A DNA stretch of 64,000 bases from Candidatus Scatomonas pullistercoris (GTDB lineage Bacteria; Bacillota; Clostridia; Lachnospirales; Lachnospiraceae). The stretch's first letter is position 1, and each line of letters starts with the position of its first letter. Position numbers and translations under genes: made by a program. Under the pieces are notes generated by a model that made no database searches, had not been told where the DNA came from, and saw only the letters and a program-made list of their open reading frames with translations. Positions 50,666 through 59,227 of this stretch are shown here, in pieces. The stretch spans positions 62,001-126,000 of the forward strand of contig DVOO01000027.1 in NCBI GenBank assembly GCA_018713515.1. The letters are read 5' to 3'.

Positions 50666-51637
50666 TTATTTCTTTCCCTCTTTCCTTTTTTCCTCCTGCC
50701 TTTTTCTTCTTCTTTTTTCTCTGACCTCCTCCTTTTTCCCCCGGATTTCCTCTGCCTCCGGCTCGCTGCTGACCTTAATGGTTTTCACCACATAGAACCG
50801 ACCCTCATCGGTCTTCTTCAGCCGGATCTTTCCCTTCAGATACCCGTGAACCGGGCAGACGGCAATACTGTAATAATTCTTGGAATTTACGGAAAACCAC
50901 CACAGCTTTTTTCTGGCATTCCGGCCGCAGAGACAGCAGTGAGTGGCCCGCACCTCCCGGTCCGCCATAGCCTCCTCTTTCGTACGGAATTCCCGGGAAA
51001 TAAACTTGGAATATCCATTATAGACCGCGTGAATCTCATCCTTCTTTGTTTTTGGATTCTGATATACGTCAATGGAATCGTAGGCCAGCATTACATCCAT
51101 ATCGATTCTCTGAAAAATCTCCGCCGTATACCAGGCATCGGAAAGCGCCTGATGAAAATCCATCTTTTTCTCCAGCTTCAGATAATCAATGCCGTATTCC
51201 AGAGATCTGCGGCTCTTCATATCCTCATAATTCACCGCAAACAGCTTCTGCACATCATAATAGTGCAGCGGCCCCCGCAGCAGGTGCAGCACTTTATGAT
51301 ACTTCATATTTCGCTGGAGTTCCGTGAGATCTATGGTGCCCCAGGTGCAGAACAGAGCGTCTGATCCCGCCCAGGCAAAAAATTCGCGCACTGCCTCCAC
51401 AAAAGGAATTCCCCCGTCCAGATCCTCCTGCTCAAGCTTTACGATCTCCTTCGTCCGGAAATGCAGCTTCGTATAGACAGCCGGCTTTATGATCCTGTGA
51501 AATCTGTCCACATATTCTCTGTCTTTATTCAGTTTTACAGCCCCGATCTCAATGATCTCAAAGGGCAGCCTTTTTATTTCTTTTTCTTTTCCATATGGAC
51601 ACTGGTTCCATTCCAGATCAAACACTACATAATTCAT
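50666..51637 (-). CDS. DEDDh 3'-5' exonuclease with zinc-knuckle and basic tail
   Basis: A 323-residue nuclease of the RNase T / DNA polymerase III epsilon fold. The DEDDh residues are visible: Asp7 and Glu9 (VFDLEW), Asp in CTWGTIDLTELQ, His and Asp in MDFHQALSDAW. Residues about 235-270 add CCLCGRN and CPVHGY, a possible zinc site, and the last 45 residues are strongly basic and helical (KRRRKRQEEKRKEGKK), suited to nucleic acid contact. DNA or RNA substrate is unknown; similar proteins in Clostridia are annotated as exonucleases. Confidence 0.85.
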   Translation of the reverse strand: MNYVVFDLEWNQCPYGKEKEIKRLPFEIIEIGAVKLNKDREYVDRFHRIIKPAVYTKLHFRTKEIVKLEQEDLDGGIPFVEAVREFFAWAGSDALFCTWGTIDLTELQRNMKYHKVLHLLRGPLHYYDVQKLFAVNYEDMKSRRSLEYGIDYLKLEKKMDFHQALSDAWYTAEIFQRIDMDVMLAYDSIDVYQNPKTKKDEIHAVYNGYSKFISREFRTKEEAMADREVRATHCCLCGRNARKKLWWFSVNSKNYYSIAVCPVHGYLKGKIRLKKTDEGRFYVVKTIKVSSEPEAEEIRGKKEEVREKRRRKRQEEKRKEGKK

Positions 51638-51752
51638 GTTCTGTCTCTACCCGCCGAACTTTCTTTTTCAGAGCAGCCTGCAGACGGCTTTTCTGTCTGC
51701 ACTTAGTATACCGTATTTTTCCTATGCCTACAATGAAAAAGGAGTCTTTCTG

Positions 51753-52349
51753 TCAATCCTGCAGACCCAGAGCATCCATCTCTGCGCGGACGCTGTCCTC
51801 ACAGGAACGCATGGCGAGGATACTTTTCTCCATCAGCTCATCCAGTGTCCATCCCAGACGTTCCGCGCCCTCCGAGATGATTTCCCGGGAGCAGCCCGCC
51901 GCAAACCGCTTATCCTTGAATTTTTTCTTCAGACTCTTCAGCTCCATATCCGTCACACTCTTTGAAGGGCGCATCCTGGCCGCCGCTCCGATCAGTCCCG
52001 TCAGCTCGTCCACGGCAAACAGAATCTTTTCCATCTGGTGCTCCGGCTCCACATCGCTGCAGATTCCGTACCCATGGCTGACCACCGCATGGATCAATTC
52101 CGGCTCCGCCCCGGCCTCCTTCAGAAGCTCCGGAGCCCTTTTGCAGTGTTCCTCCGGATACTGTTCAAAATCAATATCGTGGAGAAGACCCGCCGTTCCC
52201 CAGAAGTCCGCATCCTCTCCAAATCCCTGATCCTCGGCGAACCAGCGCATGCAGCCTTCCACGGTCAGGCCGTGAAGGATATGGAAAGGTTCCTGATTAT
52301 ATTTTCGGAGAAGGGACAGAGCCGCCTCATGGGTCAATTTTGTCTTCAT
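51753..52349 (-). CDS. HD-domain metal-dependent hydrolase
   Basis: A 198-residue HD-superfamily protein. Metal ligands: His in FHILHGLTVEGCMRWFA, the HD pair in AGLLHDIDFEQYPEEH, and HAVVSHGYG. The group to which it belongs is annotated as putative phosphohydrolase with unknown substrate. ATG 52349 has GAGGAGG eight bases upstream; the frame runs 14 codons further without a ribosome site. Single gene 115 bp upstream of the exonuclease; a small inverted repeat GCAGAC / GTCTGC lies between them. Confidence 0.85.
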   Translation of the reverse strand: MKTKLTHEAALSLLRKYNQEPFHILHGLTVEGCMRWFAEDQGFGEDADFWGTAGLLHDIDFEQYPEEHCKRAPELLKEAGAEPELIHAVVSHGYGICSDVEPEHQMEKILFAVDELTGLIGAAARMRPSKSVTDMELKSLKKKFKDKRFAAGCSREIISEGAERLGWTLDELMEKSILAMRSCEDSVRAEMDALGLQD

Positions 52350-52439
52350 ATGTGTTTCCTCCTCAATGACTTTTTTCTCAGTATAGCACATCCGGGAGCG
52401 GCGAGCACCTCCCCTCTCCGGCAGTTCTGAAATTTTTCA

Positions 52440-52468
52440 TTGAAAAAAGATGAAAATTATAGTATGAT
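52440..52468 (+). promoter_or_regulatory. Promoter of tRNA-Arg
   Basis: TTGAAA (52440-52445), 17-bp spacer, TATGAT (52463-52468), 20 bp before the mature tRNA 5' end. Confidence 0.7.
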
Positions 52469-52488
52469 AGATGGCGTACTGAAAATAT

Positions 52489-52562
52489 GTTTCCGTAGCT
52501 CAGCTGGATAGAGCGACCGCCTCCTAAGCGGTAGGTCGGGTGTTCGAATCACCTCGGGAACG
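52489..52562 (+). tRNA. tRNA-Arg, anticodon CCT
   Basis: A 74-nt cloverleaf. Acceptor stem GTTTCCG pairs with CGGGAAC (one G-T pair), discriminator G. D-arm around TAGCTCAGCTGGATAGAGC, anticodon stem ACCGC / GCGGT with loop CTCCTAA (anticodon CCT, reads AGG), T-arm GGGTG-TTCGAAT-CACCT. CCA is not encoded. It stands alone between its promoter and a strong terminator. Confidence 0.95.
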
Positions 52563-52568
52563 CGAGTA

Positions 52569-52620
52569 AAAGAGGCTGTGAAAAAATGATTTCTCATTTT
52601 TCACAGTCTCTTCTGTTTTT
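52569..52620 (+). terminator. Terminator of tRNA-Arg
   Basis: A long stem of about 18 bp, AGAGGCTGTGAAAAAATGA with TCATTTTTCACAGTCTCT, one mismatch, followed by TCTGTTTTTCTC. Confidence 0.9.
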
Positions 52621-53010
52621 CTCTTGGGAATTTTTTTGATTTCCAGACGTCTTATCCATCAGATCACTGAGATGGATGAATATCTTCAGCAACTGGAAAA
52701 TCACCGTGCAGGCAACCGCCGCATGCGCCCGTTTTCCCGTCAGCAGAAAAGGAAGCCCACCTATGGCAGGCTTCCCGGTATTTTGGTGATGAAATATCTA
52801 TCCTTCTATAATACTCTCCCTTTTGCTTTTCCGAGTGGATCCACACCTCCTTTTTCTTAAGATGTACTCATCATACTCCTTAAATGTGATGGCATGGTGA
52901 TAATTTTAGAAAACAATTCTTAAGTTCCTTAATATTCCGTGAATTACTTTTACATTTGACACCACTGCTGTTTCAGCATATAATTATTTTCATGAATTGC
53001 ATACTGCCAG
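52621..53010. other. Gene-free AT-rich stretch
   Basis: No supported gene. An open frame of 78 codons (52624-52860) lacks a ribosome site and any known motif. A small hairpin GGAAGCC / GGCTTCC lies near 52750-52772. The riboswitch promoter should be near 52940-52985, where AT-rich DNA is seen, but no clear pair of hexamers could be chosen. Confidence 0.5.
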
Positions 53011-53014
53011 TGGA

Positions 53015-53190
53015 AAGCTGCAGGAAAGAGGCAAAAAAGCCCGCCGACGGAATAATACTCTCAGGCATCCTTCAGTAAGAAGGAGAGGACTGCAGCCGGA
53101 TGGCTCTCTGGAGAATCCCGCACAAGGGTGCCGAAGGTGAAAGCAGATCAGCGACTGCGAATCTCTCAGGCAAAAGGACAGTGAATCATC
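53015..53190 (+). promoter_or_regulatory. Tandem glycine riboswitch
   Basis: Two gcvT-type aptamers in a row. Aptamer 1 (about 53017-53098) is closed by GCTGCAG / CTGCAGC and contains CCGACGG and ACTCTCAGGCA. Aptamer 2 (about 53102-53190) contains GTGCCGAAGG, TCTCTCAGGCAAAAGGACAG. The short linker between them is typical of cooperative tandem glycine sensors. A terminator follows 50 bp later, directly before the transporter gene. Confidence 0.9.
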
Positions 53191-53241
53191 AGCGCTCCGC
53201 GTCTTACGCGCCGGGGCAGCTCTTCATATTGACCAGATTTG

Positions 53242-53267
53242 TCCGCGGGATTTTCCGCGGATTTTTT
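53242..53267 (+). terminator. Expression-platform terminator of the glycine riboswitch
   Basis: Stem TCCGCGG / CCGCGGA with a 6-nt loop and six T, ending 34 bp before the symporter ATG. Whether glycine turns the gene on or off depends on alternative pairing with the P1 region, which I could not fold. Confidence 0.8.
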
Positions 53268-53301
53268 ATTTATCACAAATGAGAGGGAATGGAGAAAAAC
53301 A

Positions 53302-54669
53302 ATGGACAGCTTTGCAAACTTTGTAGAACAAATCGTTGATACTGTAAACACTTTTCTCTGGGATTACGCGCTTCTGATCTTGCTTGTAGGCGCCGGCATC
53401 TTTTTCACCGTCATGCTGCGGTTCATCCAGGTGCGCAAATTCGGAGCGGGAATGAAATCCCTGTTCGGAAACTTTTCCCTGCACGGAAAGGGCAGCGAAA
53501 AGGGGCTCAGTTCCTTTCAGGCGCTGACCACGGCCGTGGCGGCCCAGGTGGGAACCGGAAATATTGCCGGCGCGGCTACAGCCATAGCGGCCGGAGGCCC
53601 CGGCGCCATCTTCTGGATGTGGGTCAGCGCTTTCTTTGGAATGGCCACCATCTACGCTGAGGCTGTCATGGCCCAGAAAACCCGGGTGGAAGAGGACGGA
53701 TCCATCACAGGCGGACCCATCTATTACATCCGATATGCCTTTAAGGGACGCTTCGGAAAATTCCTGGCCGGATTTTTCTCCGTGGCTGTAATCCTGGCTC
53801 TGGGCTTCATGGGAAATATGGTTCAGTCCAACTCCATCGGCGAATCCTTCCACAACGTATTTAACATAAATCCTCTGATTGTGGGCATTATCGTTGGCGT
53901 GATAGCCGGTTTTATCTTCCTGGGCGGCATTAAGCGAATCGCCCGCTTTACAGAAAAGATCGTGCCTCTGATGGCTGTCCTGTATATTGTCGGCTGCGTA
54001 ATCGTTCTGATTCTGACCGGCTCCGGCGTGGGACAGGCCTTCCATGATATTTTCGTGGGCGCTTTTAATCCCCAGGCCATTGCCGGCGGCATGCTGGGCG
54101 TCACAGTACAGAAAGCCATGCGCTACGGCGTTGCCAGAGGCCTTTTTTCTAATGAGGCCGGCATGGGCTCCACCCCCCACGCCCACGCCACTGCGGATGT
54201 GAAACATCCCTCGGACCAGGGAATCATCGCCATGATGGGCGTATTTATCGATACTTTTGTAATCCTGACCCTGACCGCTCTTGTGATTGTTTCCACCGGC
54301 GTATGGAACAACGGGCTGACGGGCGCGGCCCTGGCCCAGAGCGCTTTTGACCTGGCCTTCGGGTCTTTCGGAGAAATCTTTATTGCCATCTGCATGCTGT
54401 TTTTCGCCTTCACTACCATCGTCGGCTGGTACTACTTCGGCGAAGTGAATGTGCGCCATCTGTTCGGCAAAAAAGCCGTCAAGTTCTATGCAGTTCTTGT
54501 GGTTGCCTTCGTGATCCTGGGCTCTACTTTAAAGGTGGATCTGGTATGGAACATGTCGGATATGTTCAACGGCCTGATGGTGCTGCCCAACCTGATCGGC
54601 CTTCTGGCCTGTACCCTGACCGTATACCGGATTACAAAGGAAAATGAAAAGAAAAAATTTGTAAAATGA
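53302..54669 (+). CDS. Sodium:alanine/glycine symporter (AGCS family)
   Basis: A secondary transporter that takes up alanine or glycine with sodium at the cytoplasmic membrane. The 455 residues form about 11 helices. Family core: GLSSFQALTTAVAAQVGTGNIAGAATAIAAGGPGAIFWMW split over residues 70-110, GFMGNMVQSNSI, and ARGLFSNEAGMGSTPHAHA near 285-305. ATG 53302 is taken because GGAG lies nine bases upstream; an earlier ATG overlaps the riboswitch terminator. The glycine riboswitch points to glycine as substrate. Confidence 0.95.
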   Translation: MDSFANFVEQIVDTVNTFLWDYALLILLVGAGIFFTVMLRFIQVRKFGAGMKSLFGNFSLHGKGSEKGLSSFQALTTAVAAQVGTGNIAGAATAIAAGGPGAIFWMWVSAFFGMATIYAEAVMAQKTRVEEDGSITGGPIYYIRYAFKGRFGKFLAGFFSVAVILALGFMGNMVQSNSIGESFHNVFNINPLIVGIIVGVIAGFIFLGGIKRIARFTEKIVPLMAVLYIVGCVIVLILTGSGVGQAFHDIFVGAFNPQAIAGGMLGVTVQKAMRYGVARGLFSNEAGMGSTPHAHATADVKHPSDQGIIAMMGVFIDTFVILTLTALVIVSTGVWNNGLTGAALAQSAFDLAFGSFGEIFIAICMLFFAFTTIVGWYYFGEVNVRHLFGKKAVKFYAVLVVAFVILGSTLKVDLVWNMSDMFNGLMVLPNLIGLLACTLTVYRITKENEKKKFVK

Positions 54670-54730
54670 CATAAAAAACTGTGCCCGTGAAGTCATCCCC
54701 TGTACTGACTGCGGGCACAGTTTTTTATGT
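54669..54730. terminator. Bidirectional terminator between symporter and M20 peptidase genes
   Basis: A perfect 19-bp stem with AAAAAA in the left arm and TTTTTT in the right arm (54669-54687 with 54712-54730), 24-nt loop, shared by two convergent genes. Confidence 0.93.
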
Positions 54731-54731
54731 C

Positions 54732-56006
54732 TTAATCCAGCAGGATCCTGCTGTAAAATTCAGCCATAACGGCCAGAACTTCTTCATCAAAATCAAATTC
54801 CGGCTGATGGTGTTCCGCGGACAGAGGCGTTCCGAACAGAAAATAAGCGGCCTCCCCGCCCTGCTCCTGCAGGCGGCCCATAAGCTCAGCCGCATCCTCA
54901 GAAGCTCCAAATACCCCTGTCGTCCGGTATACGCATCCGGGGCCCATGCTCTCCGCCGCCCTCCGGCATTTCTCCGCCAGAGCAGGGCTGCTGGCCGCCG
55001 TCCTGCTCTCTCCCTGCTCCAGAAATTCACAGGCAGTGCCGTACATTGCCGCCGAGGCCCGGGCTACTCTTTCCAGAGAGTCTTTCATATACTGGTTGAC
55101 TTCGCTGGTCTCCCCTCTCGTCTCCGCCTCCAGCCGGGCTTCGCCGGCAATGATATTCCTCCCGCTTCCCCCGCTGAACCGCCCGATATTAATTCTCCCC
55201 TCTCCCCGGCCGCTCCTGGATATGGCGTAGGCATTTACCGTGCAGACGGCCGCGGCCAGCAGGGCATTCCTGCCCTGTTCCGGTGCCTTTGCGGCGTGGG
55301 AGGGCTTTCCATGAAAAAGGATATCCAGCTTGGTGGTAGCCAGAAAACCCCCGGAACAGGCCGTGATGTTTCCCAGCCGCTTTTCTCCCATGCCAATATG
55401 GCCGCAGTAGAGCTCGTCCGCCCCCTCCAGCCATCCCTTCTCCGTCAGGGACCGGGCGCCGCGGCAGCCCTCCTCCGCCGGCTGAAACAGCAGACGAATC
55501 TCTCCCCGGATTTTATCCCTGTTTTTTTCCAGGATTTCCGCCAGGCCAAGGCCCGCTGCCATGTGGCCATCGTGGCCGCAGGCATGCATAATACCTGCAT
55601 GGCGTGAAAGATAATCCCGGTTTTTTTCCGTCTCTGCCTCCTCAACGGGCAGCGCGTCCATATCAAACCGCAGTACCCGGACCGGTCCGGGAAATTTTCC
55701 CTTCAGGATTCCTGCTACGGCTGTGCGCCCGGAACCGATTCTCTCCATAATCAGCTTCGGCACCCCTTCTGACAGAGCTCTTTGTTCACAGGCTTCCAGA
55801 TAGGCGGCGGACGGAAGGCCCATCCGGGCATCGGAACAACAGGCCGCGTTTCCCGTATATACCTGGAATCCGTTTTTTTCCAGTTCGCCCGCTGCTCTCC
55901 AGGCTGTCCGGTACTCCGTCCAGGCGGTTTCCGGATATCTGTGGAACTCTCTCCTGAGATTTTTCATTTTTTTCTTCAAATCTTCCGTTACATATGTGTA
56001 CTGCAT
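54732..56006 (-). CDS. M20-family amidohydrolase (AbgA/aminoacylase-like)
   Basis: A 424-residue zinc amidohydrolase. Metal-site motifs of the M20D group: MHACGHDGHMAAGLG (bridging Cys/His, Asp), QPAEEGCRGA (Glu-Glu) and CGHIGM (His). A lid domain sits in the middle (residues about 220-330, GKPSHAAKAPEQGRNALLAA). An insertion of about 40 residues near 50-90 makes it longer than hippurate hydrolases and resembles AbgA, which splits p-aminobenzoyl-glutamate. Substrate is not certain. Last gene of a leftward operon behind two cell-surface acylation genes. Confidence 0.85.
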   Translation of the reverse strand: MQYTYVTEDLKKKMKNLRREFHRYPETAWTEYRTAWRAAGELEKNGFQVYTGNAACCSDARMGLPSAAYLEACEQRALSEGVPKLIMERIGSGRTAVAGILKGKFPGPVRVLRFDMDALPVEEAETEKNRDYLSRHAGIMHACGHDGHMAAGLGLAEILEKNRDKIRGEIRLLFQPAEEGCRGARSLTEKGWLEGADELYCGHIGMGEKRLGNITACSGGFLATTKLDILFHGKPSHAAKAPEQGRNALLAAAVCTVNAYAISRSGRGEGRINIGRFSGGSGRNIIAGEARLEAETRGETSEVNQYMKDSLERVARASAAMYGTACEFLEQGESRTAASSPALAEKCRRAAESMGPGCVYRTTGVFGASEDAAELMGRLQEQGGEAAYFLFGTPLSAEHHQPEFDFDEEVLAVMAEFYSRILLD

Positions 56007-56024
56007 CTTTCCCTTCCACCTTCT

Positions 56025-57122
56025 TTATCTCATGGATTCGCTGCTGTTCAGCAGCAGAGTGCTGTACAGAAACAGCACATCCGCGTCCTGAAAATCAGCA
56101 TAATCTCCGATCAGGCTGCTGTCAATATAACGGATGTCCACCAGGGTAATCTCCGAATATCCCTCGGCCAGCAGCGGTGCAAGACTTGACGCAAAGGAAT
56201 CCCCAAATAAAACCAGTCTCCTCTCCTTTCCGCAGAGAGGATTGGCGATCCGGATCACCGGCGCCGCCCCGGAGAGATATACCTCATAGGGATCTCTCCC
56301 TTCCAGTTTATCCAGATCATAAACCCCCGAAATTTTTTCTGTATCCCCACGGCAGACTTCGCACCGGTCAATGATGCTGCTGTGGAGAATAAAAATTTTT
56401 TCTCCTTCCATGGGAAGAGCCGCCTGTCCGTAGTAAACCCCGCGAAAATCCTCCCGGACCTTCTCTGCCCGGTATTCTCCGGGCAGGGCCGTTCCCATGG
56501 ATCCGGCCAGAAAAGAGGCTACATCAGAAATTTTTTCCTGGCGCCAGTGCGTATCCGTCCTGTAATAATCTTCCGGAGATAAAAAGCCTGTAAGATCCAG
56601 GTATTCCGCGAAATCCATTTTTCCCTTCATAATCGAAAAAAGTTCCGGATAATCCATGGCAGGATATCCCCCTTCTTCCGCCAGATAGTAGTTCTTGTCT
56701 GGAATTACCGAGAAATATACCCTGTCCGTTTTTCCCCGGATGTACCGCTCATACAGGCTTTTCAGTTTTTCCGCCGCTGCTTCCACCGAAGATCTGTCCA
56801 AAGGATACTCTATTTCCGCGGCAAATCCCTCCTGCAGGTAGATTCCGTGATTGTCCATCTGCCCGAACAGATAAAAGGCCGACAGGGACTGCAGGGTCCG
56901 GAAGGAATCTCTGGCCGGAAACTGATCCAGACTGTACGCTTCAAAGTCTGAGGCGAATTTTCCGGACAGAATGGACCGTCTGCTGAGCTCCGGAAATTCT
57001 GCCAGCTTTCGTCTCTCACTGAACGAAATTTCTCCATCCGGCTTCAGCCAGCAAAAAACCGACAGAAAAAGCCAGGCCCCCGCCACAAGAAGCAGCCCCG
57101 GCGCAAAGGGTCTTTTTTTCAA
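56025..57122 (-). CDS. DHHW-family protein, partner of MBOAT acyltransferase (AlgX/DltD-like role)
   Basis: A 365-residue membrane-anchored protein: one N-terminal helix (about 8-27), then an SGNH-like extracellular domain. Family markers are FSERRKLAEFPEL, SLDQFPARDSFR, VIPDKNYYLA and the DTHW motif (YYRTDTHWRQE), with GDSFASSLAPLL later as the serine block. DHHW proteins are encoded next to MBOAT acyltransferases and are thought to move the acyl group to a surface polymer. The MBOAT gene is 11 bp upstream in the same operon. Confidence 0.88.
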   Translation of the reverse strand: MKKRPFAPGLLLVAGAWLFLSVFCWLKPDGEISFSERRKLAEFPELSRRSILSGKFASDFEAYSLDQFPARDSFRTLQSLSAFYLFGQMDNHGIYLQEGFAAEIEYPLDRSSVEAAAEKLKSLYERYIRGKTDRVYFSVIPDKNYYLAEEGGYPAMDYPELFSIMKGKMDFAEYLDLTGFLSPEDYYRTDTHWRQEKISDVASFLAGSMGTALPGEYRAEKVREDFRGVYYGQAALPMEGEKIFILHSSIIDRCEVCRGDTEKISGVYDLDKLEGRDPYEVYLSGAAPVIRIANPLCGKERRLVLFGDSFASSLAPLLAEGYSEITLVDIRYIDSSLIGDYADFQDADVLFLYSTLLLNSSESMR

Positions 57123-57133
57123 AGAATCACCTC

Positions 57134-58537
57134 CTAAAACCGGAAATACAAAAAGGGATGGAAGGAACCGTCAACCAGATAGGCTGTACACAGAAGCAGA
57201 ACCGCGATCAGAAGCACCGGCTCCGCAGCCCCCAGGATGCGTCCCATCCCCCTTCTGTCTCTGATTTTTTTGTACAAAATCTTTACCGCCGGCGTGCAGC
57301 CTGTCAGTCCCAGGATCAGAATTCCGCCAAAGCTCCTGAGATAATAGACGGACGGTCCGGTAGCGGCCGGAAGGCCTCCTGCTCCGAAAAGACATCCCAC
57401 ATCCCGGAAAACGTCAGAAACAGACGGTCCGCGAAAAATCACAAAACTTACCGTCACAAAGAAAAAGGGATAAATCCATGCGGCCGCCGCCGGAATTTTC
57501 TCCAGATATTTTCCATACCACAATTTTTCCGCAGCTATCAATCCCGCAAAAAACAATCCCCAGAGCACAAAATTCCAGGCGGCTCCATGCCAAAGCCCTG
57601 TCAGAATCCAAACAATCAGAAGATTGCGGAGCCATTTTCCCTTCCCGTTCCTGCTTCCCCCCAGAGGAATATACACATAATCCCGGAACCATCCTCCCAG
57701 TGTCATGTGCCACCGCCTCCAGAATTCAGCCGCGCTGCGGGAAACAAAGGGATACCGGAAATTTTCCGGAAATGAAAATCCCAGAATCCGCCCCAGCCCG
57801 ATGGCCATATCGCTGTATCCGGAAAAATCATAGTAAACATACAGCGCGAACGCAGCCGCGTACATCCAGTAAAACAGAAGCGATTTTTCCTCCGTCTGCT
57901 GAAAAATCTCACAGAGCCGGTACAGCTGGTCGGCTAGCAGCACCTTTTTCCCAAGCCCTGCAAGAAATCTGCGGATGCCCCCGTAAATCTGTTCCGGATC
58001 CGTCTCTCTCTCCCTAAGCTGCGCGGAAACTTCCGGAAAGCGGACAATGGGTCCGGCAATCAGCTGCGGAAACATGGATACGTAGCAGGCAAAACGAAGA
58101 AGATTTTTTTCTGCCGGAAACCTTTCCCAATACACATCCAGAACGTAGCTGAGAATCTGGAATGTGTAAAAACTGATTCCCACAGGCAGAGCAATGTGGA
58201 GAACCGGAACCGGAAGGCCCGTAACCTTTCGGATACTGTCCGCAAAAAATCCCGCGTACTTAAACCAGGCCAGCATTCCCAGGGATAATAAGACGGACAG
58301 AACAAGAACACATTTCCGGCTCCTTCTTTCTCTGCACTGCTCCATAAGAACCGCGGCTCCGTAGCCCAGGGCTATGAAAAGTCCCATCAGCAGCAGGAAC
58401 CGCGGCTCTCCATAGCCGTAGAAAAAGAGACTGGCTAAAAGCAGCACCGCGTTCTTTGCTTTTTTGGGAACCAGAAAATATACCAGCAGCACCGCAGGCA
58501 GAAAATAGTAAAGAAATGGAATGCTTGAAAAAACCAT
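57134..58537 (-). CDS. MBOAT-family membrane O-acyltransferase (AlgI/DltB-like)
   Basis: A 467-residue polytopic enzyme with about eleven helices. MBOAT core: FPQLIAGPIVRF, FSGYSDMAIGLGRILG, WRRWHMTLGGWFRDYVYIPLGGSR and the catalytic His in ILTGLWHGAAWNFVLWG. These proteins hand acetyl or other acyl groups across the membrane for O-acylation of polysaccharide or teichoic acid. The polymer is not identified here. It lies between the DUF4358 lipoprotein (7 bp) and DHHW (11 bp) genes and forms one operon with them. Confidence 0.95.
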   Translation of the reverse strand: MVFSSIPFLYYFLPAVLLVYFLVPKKAKNAVLLLASLFFYGYGEPRFLLLMGLFIALGYGAAVLMEQCRERRSRKCVLVLSVLLSLGMLAWFKYAGFFADSIRKVTGLPVPVLHIALPVGISFYTFQILSYVLDVYWERFPAEKNLLRFACYVSMFPQLIAGPIVRFPEVSAQLRERETDPEQIYGGIRRFLAGLGKKVLLADQLYRLCEIFQQTEEKSLLFYWMYAAAFALYVYYDFSGYSDMAIGLGRILGFSFPENFRYPFVSRSAAEFWRRWHMTLGGWFRDYVYIPLGGSRNGKGKWLRNLLIVWILTGLWHGAAWNFVLWGLFFAGLIAAEKLWYGKYLEKIPAAAAWIYPFFFVTVSFVIFRGPSVSDVFRDVGCLFGAGGLPAATGPSVYYLRSFGGILILGLTGCTPAVKILYKKIRDRRGMGRILGAAEPVLLIAVLLLCTAYLVDGSFHPFLYFRF

Positions 58538-58544
58538 ATTTTAA

Positions 58545-59066
58545 CTACAGCTCAAAAGCCAGCTCGCCGCCGCAGACTGTCCGGAAGGCATCTGTGATCT
58601 CTTCTGCAGTCACGGACTCTGAAAGCTCCGAAGACACCATGATGAGCAGAGCCACATCTCCGTATCCGGAAACCTCCCTGTCATCCGCCTGGACACAGAT
58701 CCATTTGGCCGGGTCAATTCCTTCCTGCATTTCCCTTGCCACAGTTTCCGTATCTGCACTGTCCTCTACCCGAACCAGGACCAGAGAATAGGCCTGGGCG
58801 CTGATCATGGCCTCAGATACGGCTGCTTCTTCGATGCCCTCGGCACTGTCCAGGCCGGTATTGTACTTTAAGGCGCCGGCATCCCCCAGATCTACCTCCA
58901 TGGTAGCCGTGCCGATACCCGGATCCTTCTGCTCGTAAATCAGATCTATAATCTCGGAAAGTGTTTTTCCCTCCAGAGCCGTCTGCTCCTTATCCGCGCC
59001 TCTGCATCCCGCAAAAACCAGAGAAACCGTCAGGCAGACCGCTGCTGCCGCTGTCACTTTTTTCAT
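58545..59066 (-). CDS. DUF4358 lipoprotein
   Basis: A 173-residue exported lipoprotein: signal with FAGC lipobox (Cys21). The body has the DUF4358 pattern: LSEIIDLIYEQ, NTGLDSAEGIEEAAVSEAMISAQAYSLVLVRV and a C-terminal VTAEEITDAF. Proteins of this family are often encoded beside MBOAT/DHHW genes in Lachnospiraceae; function unknown. ATG 59066 with GAGGAGG upstream is preferred to a start 21 codons earlier. First gene of the acylation operon. Confidence 0.87.
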   Translation of the reverse strand: MKKVTAAAAVCLTVSLVFAGCRGADKEQTALEGKTLSEIIDLIYEQKDPGIGTATMEVDLGDAGALKYNTGLDSAEGIEEAAVSEAMISAQAYSLVLVRVEDSADTETVAREMQEGIDPAKWICVQADDREVSGYGDVALLIMVSSELSESVTAEEITDAFRTVCGGELAFEL

Positions 59067-59119
59067 ATTGTTTTCCTCCTCATTTTGTATATCCCGGGCA
59101 CCCGGATATATCTCTGAGA

Positions 59120-59148
59120 ATTTTATCACAGATGCCGGCCGGGGACAA
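59120..59148 (-). promoter_or_regulatory. Promoter of the DUF4358-MBOAT-DHHW-M20 operon
   Basis: Minus strand TTGTCC (59148-59143), 17-bp spacer, TAAAAT (59125-59120). An imperfect hairpin TATATCC-GGG / CCC-GGATATA sits in the leader at about 59088-59110. Confidence 0.6.
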
Positions 59149-59180
59149 CGGGGATCTTTCTTTTTCAGCCCATGCAGGGC

Positions 59181-59220
59181 AAAAATAAAGGGCGGCCTGA
59201 ATTCTTTTTTCAGACCGCCC
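59181..59220 (-). terminator. Terminator of the soj-spo0J-serS operon
   Basis: Stem GGGCGGCCTGAA / TTCAGACCGCCC with one mismatch, then TTTATTTTT on the minus strand; starts 8 bp after the DUF3881 stop. Confidence 0.9.
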
Positions 59221-59227
59221 CCGTTAC

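Noticed and set aside
52624-52860. Open frame of 78 codons after tRNA-Arg
   Set aside because: No ribosome-binding site, no recognisable motif, composition unlike the flanking genes and overlap with hairpins; treated as non-coding.
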